64,000 nt of DNA from Liriodendron chinense (lineage: Eukaryota; Streptophyta; Magnoliopsida; Magnoliales; Magnoliaceae). The DNA is taken from NCBI GenBank assembly GCA_003013855.2, contig ML058337.1, positions 1,550,001 through 1,614,000 of the forward strand. The letters are read 5' to 3'. Within the stretch, counting starts at the first letter, position 1; every line of letters starts with the position of its first letter. The position numbers and the translations under genes were made by a program. Positions 41,062 through 51,144 of the stretch are shown piece by piece. A model generated the notes under the pieces. That model had not been told where the DNA came from. It worked only from the letters and a program-made list of their open reading frames with translations, and searched no databases.

Positions 41062-43547
41062 GTCCTCGAAGGTGTCATTAAGTATCGATGGAATGCATTG
41101 CCTGTTGAACAACGAGATGGAATTAAAAATTACATATCAGATATTATTGTACAGGTATATATACAATCTTGATTTATTGTAATATTGCCACCAGCATATA
41201 AACATTCTTGATATTTATTCATAGTAAAAAAAGAAAAGAAAAAGCAATATAGCCACTTCAGTTAGTTGCATTTTCTGTTTCTTTAATTTACACTCCATAT
41301 ACTGTTGTGAGTTATGACTGTTATTGGTGTTTCTCTTGCATAGCTTTCAAGTAATGAAGTCTCTTTTCGGCGGGAAAGGCTTTATGTCAACAAACTTAAT
41401 ATTATATTGGTTCACGTAAAAATCAAAATGGTTTTATGTTATCTGCAGTTTCCTTCTTCTAGATGTTTCTCTATTTCAACACAATACCCACCAAATTTCA
41501 CTAGTTCCAACTTCCGATTTCCTTTTTTATAACATACACTGCCTGTAATACAAGTTCTCAAGCATGAGTGGCCGGCTAGATGGCGGACCTTTATTCCTGA
41601 TCTTATTTCAGCTGCAAAGAGTAGTGAAACAATTTGCGAAAATTGCATGGCTATATTAAAGGTTATTTATTTTTCAGATATCGTTTTGCTCTTTTTCTTT
41701 GAATGTTCATCTCGAATATAATTTACAACCACTTGACGAGAGTTGTATTACATGGGATTAACATAAACTATGATCATCCAGCTTCTCAGTGAAGAGGTTT
41801 TTTATTTTTCAAGAGGGGAGATGACTCAACAGAAGATCAAAGAGCTTAAACAGTCATTAAATAGGTAATAGTCACAACCAAACCTCTTGGATTCTCTTTG
41901 ATCTATGTTGTTGGCTGATTTTGCAATGTAATAGTTTGTGATGAAACCATATCAGTTAGTTTTTAATTTGAATTTGAAGATCTTTTCTGTAATTTGCTAT
42001 CTGGAACTGTCAAGGGTTGAAACAGATTGAGCACACTGTTCTCTTTTCTCCCCATCTCTTTGTTTGCCTTTTTTTTTTTTTTTTTTTTTGAGAGATAACA
42101 AAGAATTTAGAAGGGCTTACAAAAGGAGCAAAGAATAATCCTTCAAAAAAAGAAAAGAAAAAAAAAAGAGCAAAGAATACAACACCAACCCGACAGGTCA
42201 GGCCCAACACTAACAAATTGGAAGCTCTTCTAATAGCCTCCTCCGCCCTAGGCTTAAGGTTTCTGAAACAACAATCATTCCTTACCCCCCATATAGTCCA
42301 TAAGACCGCCATTACGAGAAGCTTCCACCTGGCCTTCCCATATTTGCCTATTGGTCCTTTGTATTACTTATGTAAAGTCTAAGTGGCTCAATCAGTTAGG
42401 CTTTCTTATGCCTAGGATTTCCTTAAGCAAATAATCACAGAATTGAAACTAGAGATGGCTTTTATCTCTAACAGCATGCAGGTGAAAGATTCAATCTCCA
42501 AGTTTGTTTACATATTTTAGAACACAGAGACATCCTTGTACCCAGTTGATTTATTTGGAAACCAAGAGCAGCTTCTCCATGCACGGGAAATGATACATGG
42601 GATTATGATTTCACTTTCAGGGATTCTTGTGGTTCGTGTTTCCTGAATCCGTAGCCTTTATAAATCCTCCAAAAGTTCAAATGCCTGCTTTTCTGGAAGT
42701 GTACCTTGTGTGATTGCTTAAATTGTTATCACTTAACATCTTTACCCGCATATGTGTGCATGGTGATTGTTTCAAGGGGGAGGAGCATATTTGTGAATGG
42801 TCATGCAACCATGTGAGGTTCTCTGAATGGTTGTTATTCATTTTTAAACGATCTCTTATTCATTGAAAACGTTTACTGATTTGTATTGAAAAATAGCAAA
42901 GTGTAACAAATCATTAAAAGTATAAACTTATTTTATTGTCATTGGTGAAAAATATTGTGTGAGCTACCGGCTACGTAGCCCGTAGCATATGCTATTAGCA
43001 ACTTGTGCCATTTTCATGCGCTACATAGCGTGTTTAAAACACTGATATCATTAAAATAGAATCTTCCATCTTTTCATTTTGTAATCATGGAACGTATTTC
43101 TTTTTTCTGCTATAAGTTGCTCGCCTAGCGAACTTTACTTTATGGGCTTTTCTACTATTTCTAATCAGTTAAGTACCTAGCTTACTGATTTTTTTCTTTT
43201 CTTTTTCCTCTTTCTTTTTTTTTTTGGTTTGTTTGCAGTGAGTTTCAACTCATTCATGAGCTATGCCTGTATGTATTATCTGCATCCCAAAGGACTGAAC
43301 TTATACGGGCAACACTAGCAACATTGCATGCTTTTCTATCATGGATCCCGCTTGGCTATGTTTCTGAGTCTCCTCTGGTTTGTGCCTTAACGACCATGGA
43401 ATTATGAACAGATGTTGTGTGAAACATTTTTTTATGTTTTTATTTAGCAGTAGTCTTTCCTTTTTTATATTTTCTTCTTATGTCACATAGGTCTTACGTA
43501 TATATTTCTGCTTTCTTTCATTGTGACAGCTGGAGACACTCCTAAAG
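41062..43547 (+). pseudogene. XPO1-like: Exportin-1 (XPO1/CRM1) gene fragment, six exons with introns
   Basis: Exportin-1 is the nuclear export receptor for leucine-rich signals. Exons match its N-terminal HEAT/Exportin-1-like region in order: 41062-41154 (VLEGVIKYRWNALPVEQ...), 41344-41415 (LSSNE...ERLYVNKLNIIL), 41555-41661 (HEWPARWRTFIPDL..., ICENCMAILK), 41782-41864 (LLSEEVFYFSRGEMTQQ), 43239-43377 (HELCLYVLSASQR, LSWIPLGYVSES) and 43530-43547 (LETLLK). Most introns keep GT-AG and codon phase. The third exon starts with a damaged junction (1 nt missing). Upstream exons and everything after LETLLK are absent, so roughly 190 of ~1075 residues remain. Intron retention argues for DNA-level capture, not reverse transcription. 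Confidence 0.9.
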
Positions 43548-44218
43548 TAACTATCGTTTCTCTTGCTTGTAAATTGGTTTCAGTGATGCTGAATACATTT
43601 ATATGCTTATTAGTTTTGGATTTCTATTTTTATTTTCAGATCAGTCCACGCTCTTACTTCGACTCTGCTAACTAAAAATTTCTCTGCTTGTTGGCTTTGT
43701 TTGTGAATGCTCTATCCAAAGAGGATCAAATGGAATTGCCTCCAGGTTTCCGATTTCATAGCATTTCTTACGAGTAGGTGGTGCTTCATTGTCTTTTGTT
43801 GTTGTTTTTTCCTTTTTTTCTTTTACATTATAATACTGATACTCTTTATGTTTTATATTCTGGATTTTGCAGGTGAGCCAGTTGATGAATTTGCTAACGT
43901 ATGAGGTGGAAGTAGCTATAAAGGAAAGATTAGAAATGAAGGCTAGCTTCACGTATGGTCAAGAGATTGGTTTCAATATTGGGAAAAAAATAAAGCCTAG
44001 TTGCTCATTCTATGGAGAATGGTTCACTTCAATGTGTAGATTTGTAACAAATATTAATATTATTTTTCACTAGAAATGTAAGGACTTTAAGTTTCATATA
44101 TGATATAATTATGATTTGTTAGGTTTTAAATTTTTTTTTTTTTGTTTTAAATAATTTGGATGACTATCAGGTGCAATAGATTCAAAAATAAATTCAAACG
44201 TAGTAGGTGTGTGTTCAG
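43548..44218. other. CACTA interior downstream of the exportin fragment
   Basis: T-rich sequence. After 'ttttgcag' at ~43872, a frame (SQLMNLLTYEVEVAIKERLEMKASF) is exon-like but I do not recognise it. It ends at 44073. Confidence 0.4.
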
Positions 44219-44567
44219 AAAATTTAGCGACGGACCAAACCCGTCGCTAAAATTCCTAAATAAATGCAATCACGCTGTCGCCCATAAATTTAACGACGGA
44301 CCAATATACGTGGCAACAATTTTGTACGACGGACCGATATCCGTCGCAACAATTTTGTACGACGGACCGATATCCGTCGCTAAATCCGTCGCTTTACATA
44401 ATTTAGCGACGGACGTAATTCGTCAGTTTAAAAGAGACGGACATAATCCGTCGTTTAAAATTTGCCACATAGTAAACTGCAACGGCCCATGCGACGGATT
44501 AAGTCCGTCGCTAATATCATTTTGCGACGGACTTGGTTCGTCGCAAAAATGCAATTTTGGTGTAGTG
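44219..44567. repeat. CACTA right subterminal array and terminal inverted repeat
   Basis: About twelve copies of GCGACGGAC or its complement, some in near-identical ~40-bp units (44318-44388), lead to the terminus ...GGTGTAGTG at 44567. Confidence 0.85.
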
Positions 44568-44570
44568 TGT

Positions 44571-45297
44571 CTTCATTGAGCAGTGAGGTTTCTCCGATCA
44601 TTCGTGAAGTCGCATACTCCAGTATAAAACGCAAGCATAGTCTTGGCAGCATCTTCTTGATAGGCTTACTTTCAAGCTTTATTGATAAGCTTTTGATTGA
44701 GTTTGGGCAAGTCTTCATAAGAATGCAAGACAAAGTACCCCGGCTTAGTTTATCAACACCTCAAATCCAAACTTAACCAATCCACAATTCTACATAATCC
44801 TTTCAAAGCGTGAGAATTGTGTAATATGAGCTAGGTGTAAAAGTTTTTAGAAATTCTATCAATCATAAAAATAGGGGAATTTACATATAAAACTAGTATC
44901 TTAGAGATTGCTCAAGGTATTCAACTTCACTCACTTTACTTTTCCTTTTTCTTATACTCACACCATCCCAAATGCATAGAAACAAAGTTTTCCAACAGAG
45001 TTTGAATTTTTGAAAAATTGAACAAGTTCCTTCATAATTGCTTGAGATGGTACAAAACACTTGGATTCATCCTAGTGATCCTACACCCCCCAACCAAAAC
45101 TTGCATTGTCCTCAATGTAAAAGATATGTAATGAGCAAAACATGAGAGCAATTCGAAAATAAAGGGGAGTGAGGAATGAAAGTACCTGAAAGAATGAAAA
45201 TTGAAATTCTACCTCCTTCTATCAAACCTATGAACAAGTAAACAAAAGCAACAAAATCCTAATCCTAACTACTCTATACATCCATCAGACTAGGAGA
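44571..45297 (-). other. 3' untranslated region of the Athila/Tat-like element
   Basis: The minus strand aligns with 15540-15940 of Element 1 ('cccctatttttatgattgatag', 'aagccggggtactttgtc'). No gene is visible. Similarity fades left of about 44725. Confidence 0.75.
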
Positions 45298-46017
45298 TCA
45301 ACTATCCTGATACACAGGATCGGTCAGAGGTATGGACATACCTTCTGAAGGAAACTTCTCAAAGAACGGCTTTAATCGCTGACCATTCACCTTAAAGGTG
45401 TTGCCATTCCTTGGATTCAACAACTCGACGGTCCCATATGGGTAGACAGTTTGTACAATGTAGGGACCGGTCCACCGAGATCTCCATTTTCCCGAAAATA
45501 AATGTAAGCGAGAATTATACATAAGGACTTTTTAATTAATCGTAAAGGTCTTACGAAGGATGTTCTTATCATGGAATACCTTCGTCTTGTCCTTGTAAAT
45601 TCTCTCATTTTTATATGCTTCATTCCGGAGTTCCGCAAGTTCATTCAATTGAAGTTTGCACAACAAGCTAGCTTTGTCAGAATCAAAATTCATCTTCTTT
45701 ATTGCCCAATAAGCCCTATGTTCCAACTCCACGGGCAAGTGACAAGCTTTCCCATAGACAAGTCTATAGGGAGACATTCTAATAGAGGTCTTGAAAGCGG
45801 TACTGCAAGCCCAAAGTGCATCGGTAAGTTGAAGCGACCAATCCTTGCAATCGGGGTTCACCAGTTTTCTCCAAAATATGTTTAATCTCCCTATTGGATA
45901 TCTCAGCTTGTCCACTCGTTCGTGGGTGATAGGGAGTGCTCACTTTGTGATTTACGCCATATTTCTTCATTAAGGCTTCAAATGGGCGATTACAAAAGTG
46001 AGACCCTCCATCACTAA
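45298..46017 (-). pseudogene. Athila/Tat-like integrase, C-terminal part
   Basis: Reading from 46017: ISDGGSHFCNRPFEALMKK (second catalytic Asp), then HPRTSGQAEISNREIK (catalytic Glu), then YGKACHLPVELEHRAYWA. The C-terminal RLHLFSGKWRSRWTGP and FKVNGQRLKPFF end at the stop at 45298. Two lesions are visible: a frameshift near 45900 and an in-frame TAA at 45532. The N-terminal half is missing because of the chromovirus LTR insertion at 46018. Confidence 0.9.
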
Positions 46018-48409
46018 TGTAACGCCCCCAAAATTCAACACTCGAGTATATAAACTCAAATTCCGAAATCAAGGGTGTTATGTAAATAATGAATGAATCC
46101 TTCAGAATCACAACTGATATTTCTCTTTTCCATTCACAAGGTACCAAATATATAGAATCAAAATAAACCAAACTTTGAAAATTAAACTATTAGTCAATGG
46201 GTCTACGAAATTGTTCCAAACTGTCTAAACAAATGGCCATCTAATGTGCCTTTTTACATCGATACTTTCAAACTAAAAATCAAAATAAATCAATTCTCAA
46301 AAATCTTGTAGAGTATTCCCTCATCTAGAACCGCTTCCTTGAAGTCTTCTAAATCATCACCTGTCACTACGGTTAATCGCATAACACTGCGTCAGCTATA
46401 AAAGCTAGTGAGTATTCTCATATAGTTTAGCACATGTAATTCGATATAGAAAATTCACTTGACCATTAAATTACAAATCATTACAAATCTAATGGCAATT
46501 TTATCAAACCTAAAATCTCTTAAACATACACGTGATGCATGGTATGCAAGTATGCCTCAACAATCTCAGTACGGTTATCAGTAGAACATCCAGGGCCAGT
46601 TTATAGTTGGGCCTACACTGTTTCACAACTGCAGAGTTGGTCTCTTGTGCACACCAGGGAACTCATCCAACCTGCCAAAATCATCTGATATCTACCGAGT
46701 ACGCTAGTATGGTATCTAGCACACACCAGGGAGCTCAACCAACCCGTCCACAATCGATGGACTATCAGAAGGGTATATTGCACACACAGGGCGCTCAACC
46801 AGGGATTGTTGTACACACTTGGGCGCTCACCCAAACAATCATCAATGGGTCTATTGCACACACTAGGGTGCTGACCCTACGATAATAACTGGAGTTCACA
46901 GATCGTGCCATGCATGAATCAAATCATTACTTCAAATCCCCTTAAAGCAAATCCACACTCAGCTAATACATGTACAACACAATTTACCTGAAAATCTCCA
47001 CATAAACATTTAAAATTGATACAAATCATAATCACTTGAAAGAAAAAAAAATTACAAACCGAGATACGACGTTTAAACTTTCCATTAAAGCAAAGTAGAT
47101 ACCAAAAAAATTCCTAAAATAAATAAAATAATCAGAATTATTATGTAAGAAAAAATTTTAGAAAGAAACTCACAGTCTCTTCTTCTTCTCTCTTTCTTCT
47201 TTCTTTCTTTCCTTCTTCTTTTTCTTTCTTTTCCTTTTCTTTCTCTTTCTTCTTCTTCTTCTCCTTGCTACTGGAATGTTGCCCCAGCAACAGGAGCAGC
47301 AAACAGCAACAGGAAACCCCCTACGTTAACTCTCTCTTTCTCTCTTTCACTCTCTCTCTAACGGCTCTCTCTCTATCTCTCTCTCTCTACGCTTTTCTAG
47401 GGAGGGAAGAGACGACTACGGGGCTTTTATATCACATAGATACGCCGGAGGTGGCATTTTGTGGATGGAAGAACCGAACTGGCGTGGTTGAGTTTGAGTG
47501 GGAGAAGGAAAAGATTAAGATTACAGATCTCCCTCTACATCATCACTTGGCATTATGTCAACCGTTAAAACAGTAGGTGGGGTCCACGAAAATAATCCCT
47601 TAAAATTTCAGGGACCCAGGCGTAGGATCGGTCCCGATCTTGAGCAGTTTTATTTTGTTAAGTTCTAGATATAAAAGGATTGTGCAATCCACTCGGGCAT
47701 CTAATTACAAAAACAAATTCGTCCCTTAGTAGTCCCAAGAGGGGGCTACATAATGGATGAAATGGATTTTCAGATGGGGTCCACCGTGATGGACGGCGTG
47801 GAGTGTTCCGGCGAACAGCGAACGCTGCTGTCGCAGCGAGCGGACAAGGAAGACGCGTCTTCGCAAGAAGCGGTCAACGCCCGTTTGACCAGCGCGTATA
47901 AAGTGCACACAGTGCACGTGGGTCCCACCATGATGTATGTAATAAATCTACTCCAACCATCAAGTAGACCACATAATTTTAAGGCATGACATAAAAAATG
48001 AGGCAGTTCCGAGGTTAGATGGCCCACTTATGGCCCGATTTCTGATTAGGGTATTTGTAGGATGATCGGAGGGCCTGAAATTTGACATGTATAGTTAAAA
48101 TATGTCCCTAAACTATTATAGTGAAGTTTTGCATGAAACTGATTGTCAGAAACAAGCGTACCTAAAATCCTCAGTTTAACTTAAGTTTAACTAATGGCAT
48201 TTTCGTAATTATTATAAATTTGTGAGTTTTGTGAAATCCGACACATCTACGCTATTCAAGGGTTCATTTGAAGCAACTTTAATAAAGGGATCTTATACTA
48301 ATTCACTACGAATTATTTATTATTAATTTATCAATATAATAATTCATAAAATTTACTAAATAATTAATTAAATTGTTATTTTAATTATTTCAAAAACTTG
48401 GGTCATTAC
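46018..48409 (-). repeat. Left LTR of the chromovirus, inverted (2392 bp)
   Basis: Reverse-complemented, it matches 56843-59057 closely (~95% by eye). Its end (TGTAACGCC on the + strand) abuts integrase coding sequence at 46017, and its start (GGTCATTAC, last base changed) abuts gag at 48410. It contains a CT-rich tract (47170-47400), five decayed copies of a 'gagcNccctNgtgtgtgcaa' unit (46630-46880) and a foldback fragment (47740-48020). Confidence 0.88.
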
Positions 48410-48484
48410 GTAGAATCTCTCCTCTGCCAGCAAGTACAGACAACAAATAACATTATAAATCAACACCAAATACCGACTTCACAA

Positions 48485-48519
<35 letters not shown>

Positions 48520-49380
48520 TGTATTAGAGAGATTTAGGAGACTCCGACCACCCGTCTTTAAAGGGCAAACTGATTATTTGATTATTTGGAGGGAGACAAT
48601 TGGAAGAATCAGATGGAAAAACTCTTTGATGGAATGAGGTGTACCGATGAAGACAGAGTGGTCTTAGCAGTATACATGTTAGAAGGAGAAGCAGATCACT
48701 GGTGGAAGGCAACCAAAAGAGCAGCCTCTGCAAACACAGTATGGACATGGGAAAAATTTTGTGAGAAATTCGACCAAAAATACTTTCCTGAGAGTGTGAA
48801 GGATAGAAAAGTGGCCTGAATTTATGAATTTAGAACAGGGGAATCTTACTGTCAGTCAATATGAAACTAAGTTCACTGAATTATCGCGCTTTGCACCCCA
48901 TCTCATTCCTGATGATAAACAAAAAGCAAAAAAATTCGTTCAAGGATTGAAGACTCCCCTCCGTACCAGGGTAGTCCCTTTCGAACTTCGAAAATATTCC
49001 AAGGTAGTGAACAAAGCACTGGTTATCGAACAAGATTTTGAAGACATTATGAAAAATCGTGAACCAAAGAGAGGAGTGGGCACTAAACAGAAGACGATCT
49101 CAGAACGTTCTTCAAATCAGGAGAAAAGGCAAAGGACTACACCTGCAGTACCTCCAGCACTCTCTCAACAATGTTAAAACTTTTTGGTCACATGTTATAA
49201 TTATGGAATAGAAGGGCATATATCACGTACTTGCCCCCAACCCCGTCATCAACCACAAAATCAGAGATCTGGACAACAAACTCATGCAAGGACTCCAACC
49301 ATTTAATTTGGCACCTAAAACCTCGCAACAAAAGCCACCCTATCCCTAGGCGCAAGTAAGGTCGCAAACACAACAACAAA
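48410..49380 (+). pseudogene. gag: Chromovirus gag, 5'-truncated and frameshifted
   Basis: The start is missing at the LTR junction. Recognisable parts are LERFRRLRPPVFKGQTD, then after a frameshift MEKLFDGMRCTDEDRVVLA and ADHWWKATKRAA, and after another (near 48815) EQGNLTVSQYETKFTELSRF. A zinc knuckle remnant CYNYGIEGHISRTC has Tyr in place of the second Cys. A run of 34 G at 48485-48518 adds polyglycine. Confidence 0.9.
48485..48518. repeat. 34-base G homopolymer
   Basis: An uninterrupted G run within the gag remnant. It could form G-quadruplexes. Its exact length is doubtful in any assembly. Confidence 0.9.
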
Positions 49381-49389
49381 CAAGGCAGA

Positions 49390-49721
49390 GTGGTCAAGTG
49401 TTACGTCAGGCGAACACAAGGACGGGTCTTTGCTGTAGCTCCTCCAGAAGACGAACCAGAAGAAAATCTTGATGCCGATGAAACCGCAGACAGGAATATG
49501 GTGGAAGGTACATTACTCAATTATACCTCTCCGATGAAAACTTTATTTGATTCCGGTGCATCTCATTCATTTATCTCCACATCTCTCGTCAAATTATTAG
49601 ATTTATCTACTGAACTTTTAATAGAGAAACTTGTGATGGCTACACCCGTGGGAAAATCGATAGTTTTAAGTCAAGTATGTAAATCTTGTCCCATCACCAT
49701 TGGGGAATGGAAACTGTTGGC
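49390..49721 (+). pseudogene. pol: Chromovirus protease, N-terminal part (split by solo LTR)
   Basis: The active-site motif LFDSGASHSFIS is at about 49540-49575. The frame runs into the solo LTR at 49722 after GEWKLL and resumes at 51145 with DLVVMEM, so the LTR split one reading frame. Confidence 0.9.
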
Positions 49722-51139
49722 TGTTCGCTCACCTCAAGTGCAAGGCTGCGATGTAGTAATAAATCTCGGTAAGACCGAGGTCGATCCACAGGGAATTAGA
49801 AACAACTTCCAAACTATTCCAGCAACTCAGTTTTGTAAGAAAATCAGATTTAATTGGGTAATTAAACTAAAACAGTAACTTAATGAAAATTCAATGATTT
49901 AAAGTACTAAGGCATTCAAGGATCCACTTGTAGCAATCCCATGTCAATTCAATCAATCCAAGTAGAGAACACAACTAGATTGAAGTCCTATCTCTCATCT
50001 AGTTGGAAAATAAAGCATTCACACACATTCAATCCAAATCAAGTTGAACTTCTAAGTTCTAGTCCCATTCAATCAATGTAGAATTCAAAACTAAAGCCTT
50101 CGGAGTAACAGCCATGCCTATGGACTATGGCCTACTCAAGGATTACTATAATTCGAATCTAAACAAGCATTATATGATAATCTCAAAGAATTGCAAGGAA
50201 TTCATGTCCGGAGCACATGAACTCTCATAAAACATCTCAAACTACTACTTTAAGAACTAGAATATGAAAAATCCAAACTTGAATTAAAAAGTACTTGAAT
50301 TAACTTGAATCAAACATGAAATTAGCTACAAGCTTCACCTCTCAGCCTTAGCTGAGAGATTCTAGCCGAGCATTGTCATACTACAACTAGAACTCATAAT
50401 AAAAGCATAAAAACTAGAAAAACCGAAAATTGGAGAGTTGCAGATGCTCCACGGCAGCTTCCTCTCTCTAAAACCACAGTCCTTTAGCTTCTATGATGAC
50501 CTAGGAAGAGCCTCTAGGTGTCCTTTTATAGTGTGGAAGCCCCTTGCGTCGGAAACATCCAGAAATTGTGTAAGGTTACGCATTGCGCAGAAAATTTTGG
50601 AGCTTCACGGAGAAGTTTCATTACGCAGACGACCGGTCGCACGACCGGTCTGAGCTCCCTAGCGACCGGTCACACGACTGGTCCCAAATCATCAAAAAAC
50701 AGTCCAGAGAGTTTTGCCAAAATTCTGATTTAAAATTTTAATTCAAGGACCAGTCGCACGACCGGTCTGGGCATCGGACGACCGGTCGTGAATGGTCCAG
50801 AGACCTTCTGTGAAAATTTCTTCTTCTGCAAACAATCGGACCGGTCGAACGACCGGTCCTGGCGATGGACGACCGGTCGGACGACCGGTCTTGGCCTCTA
50901 TTTCTGCTTTTCTCCTTTTTCTTCTTTCTTCCTTTCTTCTCCTCTCTTTCTACTTTCTTTGGTCCTTCTTTCTTCTTCATCCAATGGCTTCAAATGGCCC
51001 TTTTTAATCTTCAATTTGGGGAAGTCCGCTCTCATCCCCGAAATCACAAAACATGCATTAGATAGGCCTTTTGAGCATGAAAACCGTGCATATAATGTGA
51101 TGTACTTAGCAATGCAATGTATATATTGGAGGTTCAACA
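49722..51139 (-). repeat. Solo LTR related to the Element 1 LTR (1418 bp)
   Basis: The + strand starts TGTTCGCTCACC and ends GGTTCAACA. TTGGC is duplicated at 49717-49721 and 51140-51144. Reversed, it aligns with the Element 1 LTR at both termini, and its TATA (TATAAAAG, minus strand) is at 50523-50530. It has its own array of GACCGGTC pairs (50630-50900). No internal element sequence remains, as expected after LTR-LTR recombination. Confidence 0.96.
50630..50900. repeat. GACCGGTC palindrome array in the solo LTR
   Basis: About six pairs such as ACGACCGGTCGCACGACCGG, separated by ~40-55 bp. Several members are mutated (GACTGGTC, GACCAGTC). The 8-bp core is the same as in Element 1, but spacers and flanks differ. 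Confidence 0.88.
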
Positions 51140-51144
51140 TTGGC

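Larger units (their letters stand above)
34618..44567. mobile_element. Non-autonomous CACTA-like DNA transposon carrying two host-gene fragments
   Basis: The right end is a canonical CACTA terminus: read inward it is CACTACACCAAAATTGCA, then TTTTTGCGACG. The left end aligns as CAGCTACGTGAAAAAGGCA with one inserted G. Both ends continue into subterminal arrays of GCGACGGAC/GTCCGTCGC (34640-34895, 44219-44556). A 3-bp TGT flanks both sides (34615-34617 and 44568-44570). I see no TNPA/TNPD-like protein, so it is non-autonomous. The interior (9.95 kb) holds foldback repeats, a CT-rich leader-like region, and Fes1-like and exportin-1 gene fragments. The flanks do not read as one continuous host element, so the site may have been rearranged. 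Confidence 0.75.
44571..46017 (-). mobile_element. 3' part of a minus-strand Athila/Tat-like element
   Basis: An integrase C-terminus (46017-45298) is followed on the minus strand by an untranslated region closely related to Element 1's 3' UTR. It includes 'gaggacaatgcaag' and a TTTGGTTGGGGGG tract at 45084-45100. It is cut at 46017 by the chromovirus LTR and at 44571 by the CACTA-like element. Confidence 0.8.

Noticed and set aside
41062..43547. A functional exportin-1 gene
   Set aside because: Only six N-terminal exons are present, one acceptor is damaged, and the upstream and downstream exons are missing. It lies between transposon ends.
34618..44567. CACTA transposase (TNPD/TNPA-like)
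   Set aside because: I looked on both strands and found no frame with transposase-like motifs; long open frames are absent.
46018..48409. Normal 5' LTR of the chromovirus
   Set aside because: Orientation is opposite to the right LTR, and no primer-binding site follows it.
48410..48414. Matching 5-bp duplication across the inverted left LTR
   Set aside because: The left flank is ACTAA and the right flank is GTAGA. They do not match, so it is not a simple solo LTR insertion.
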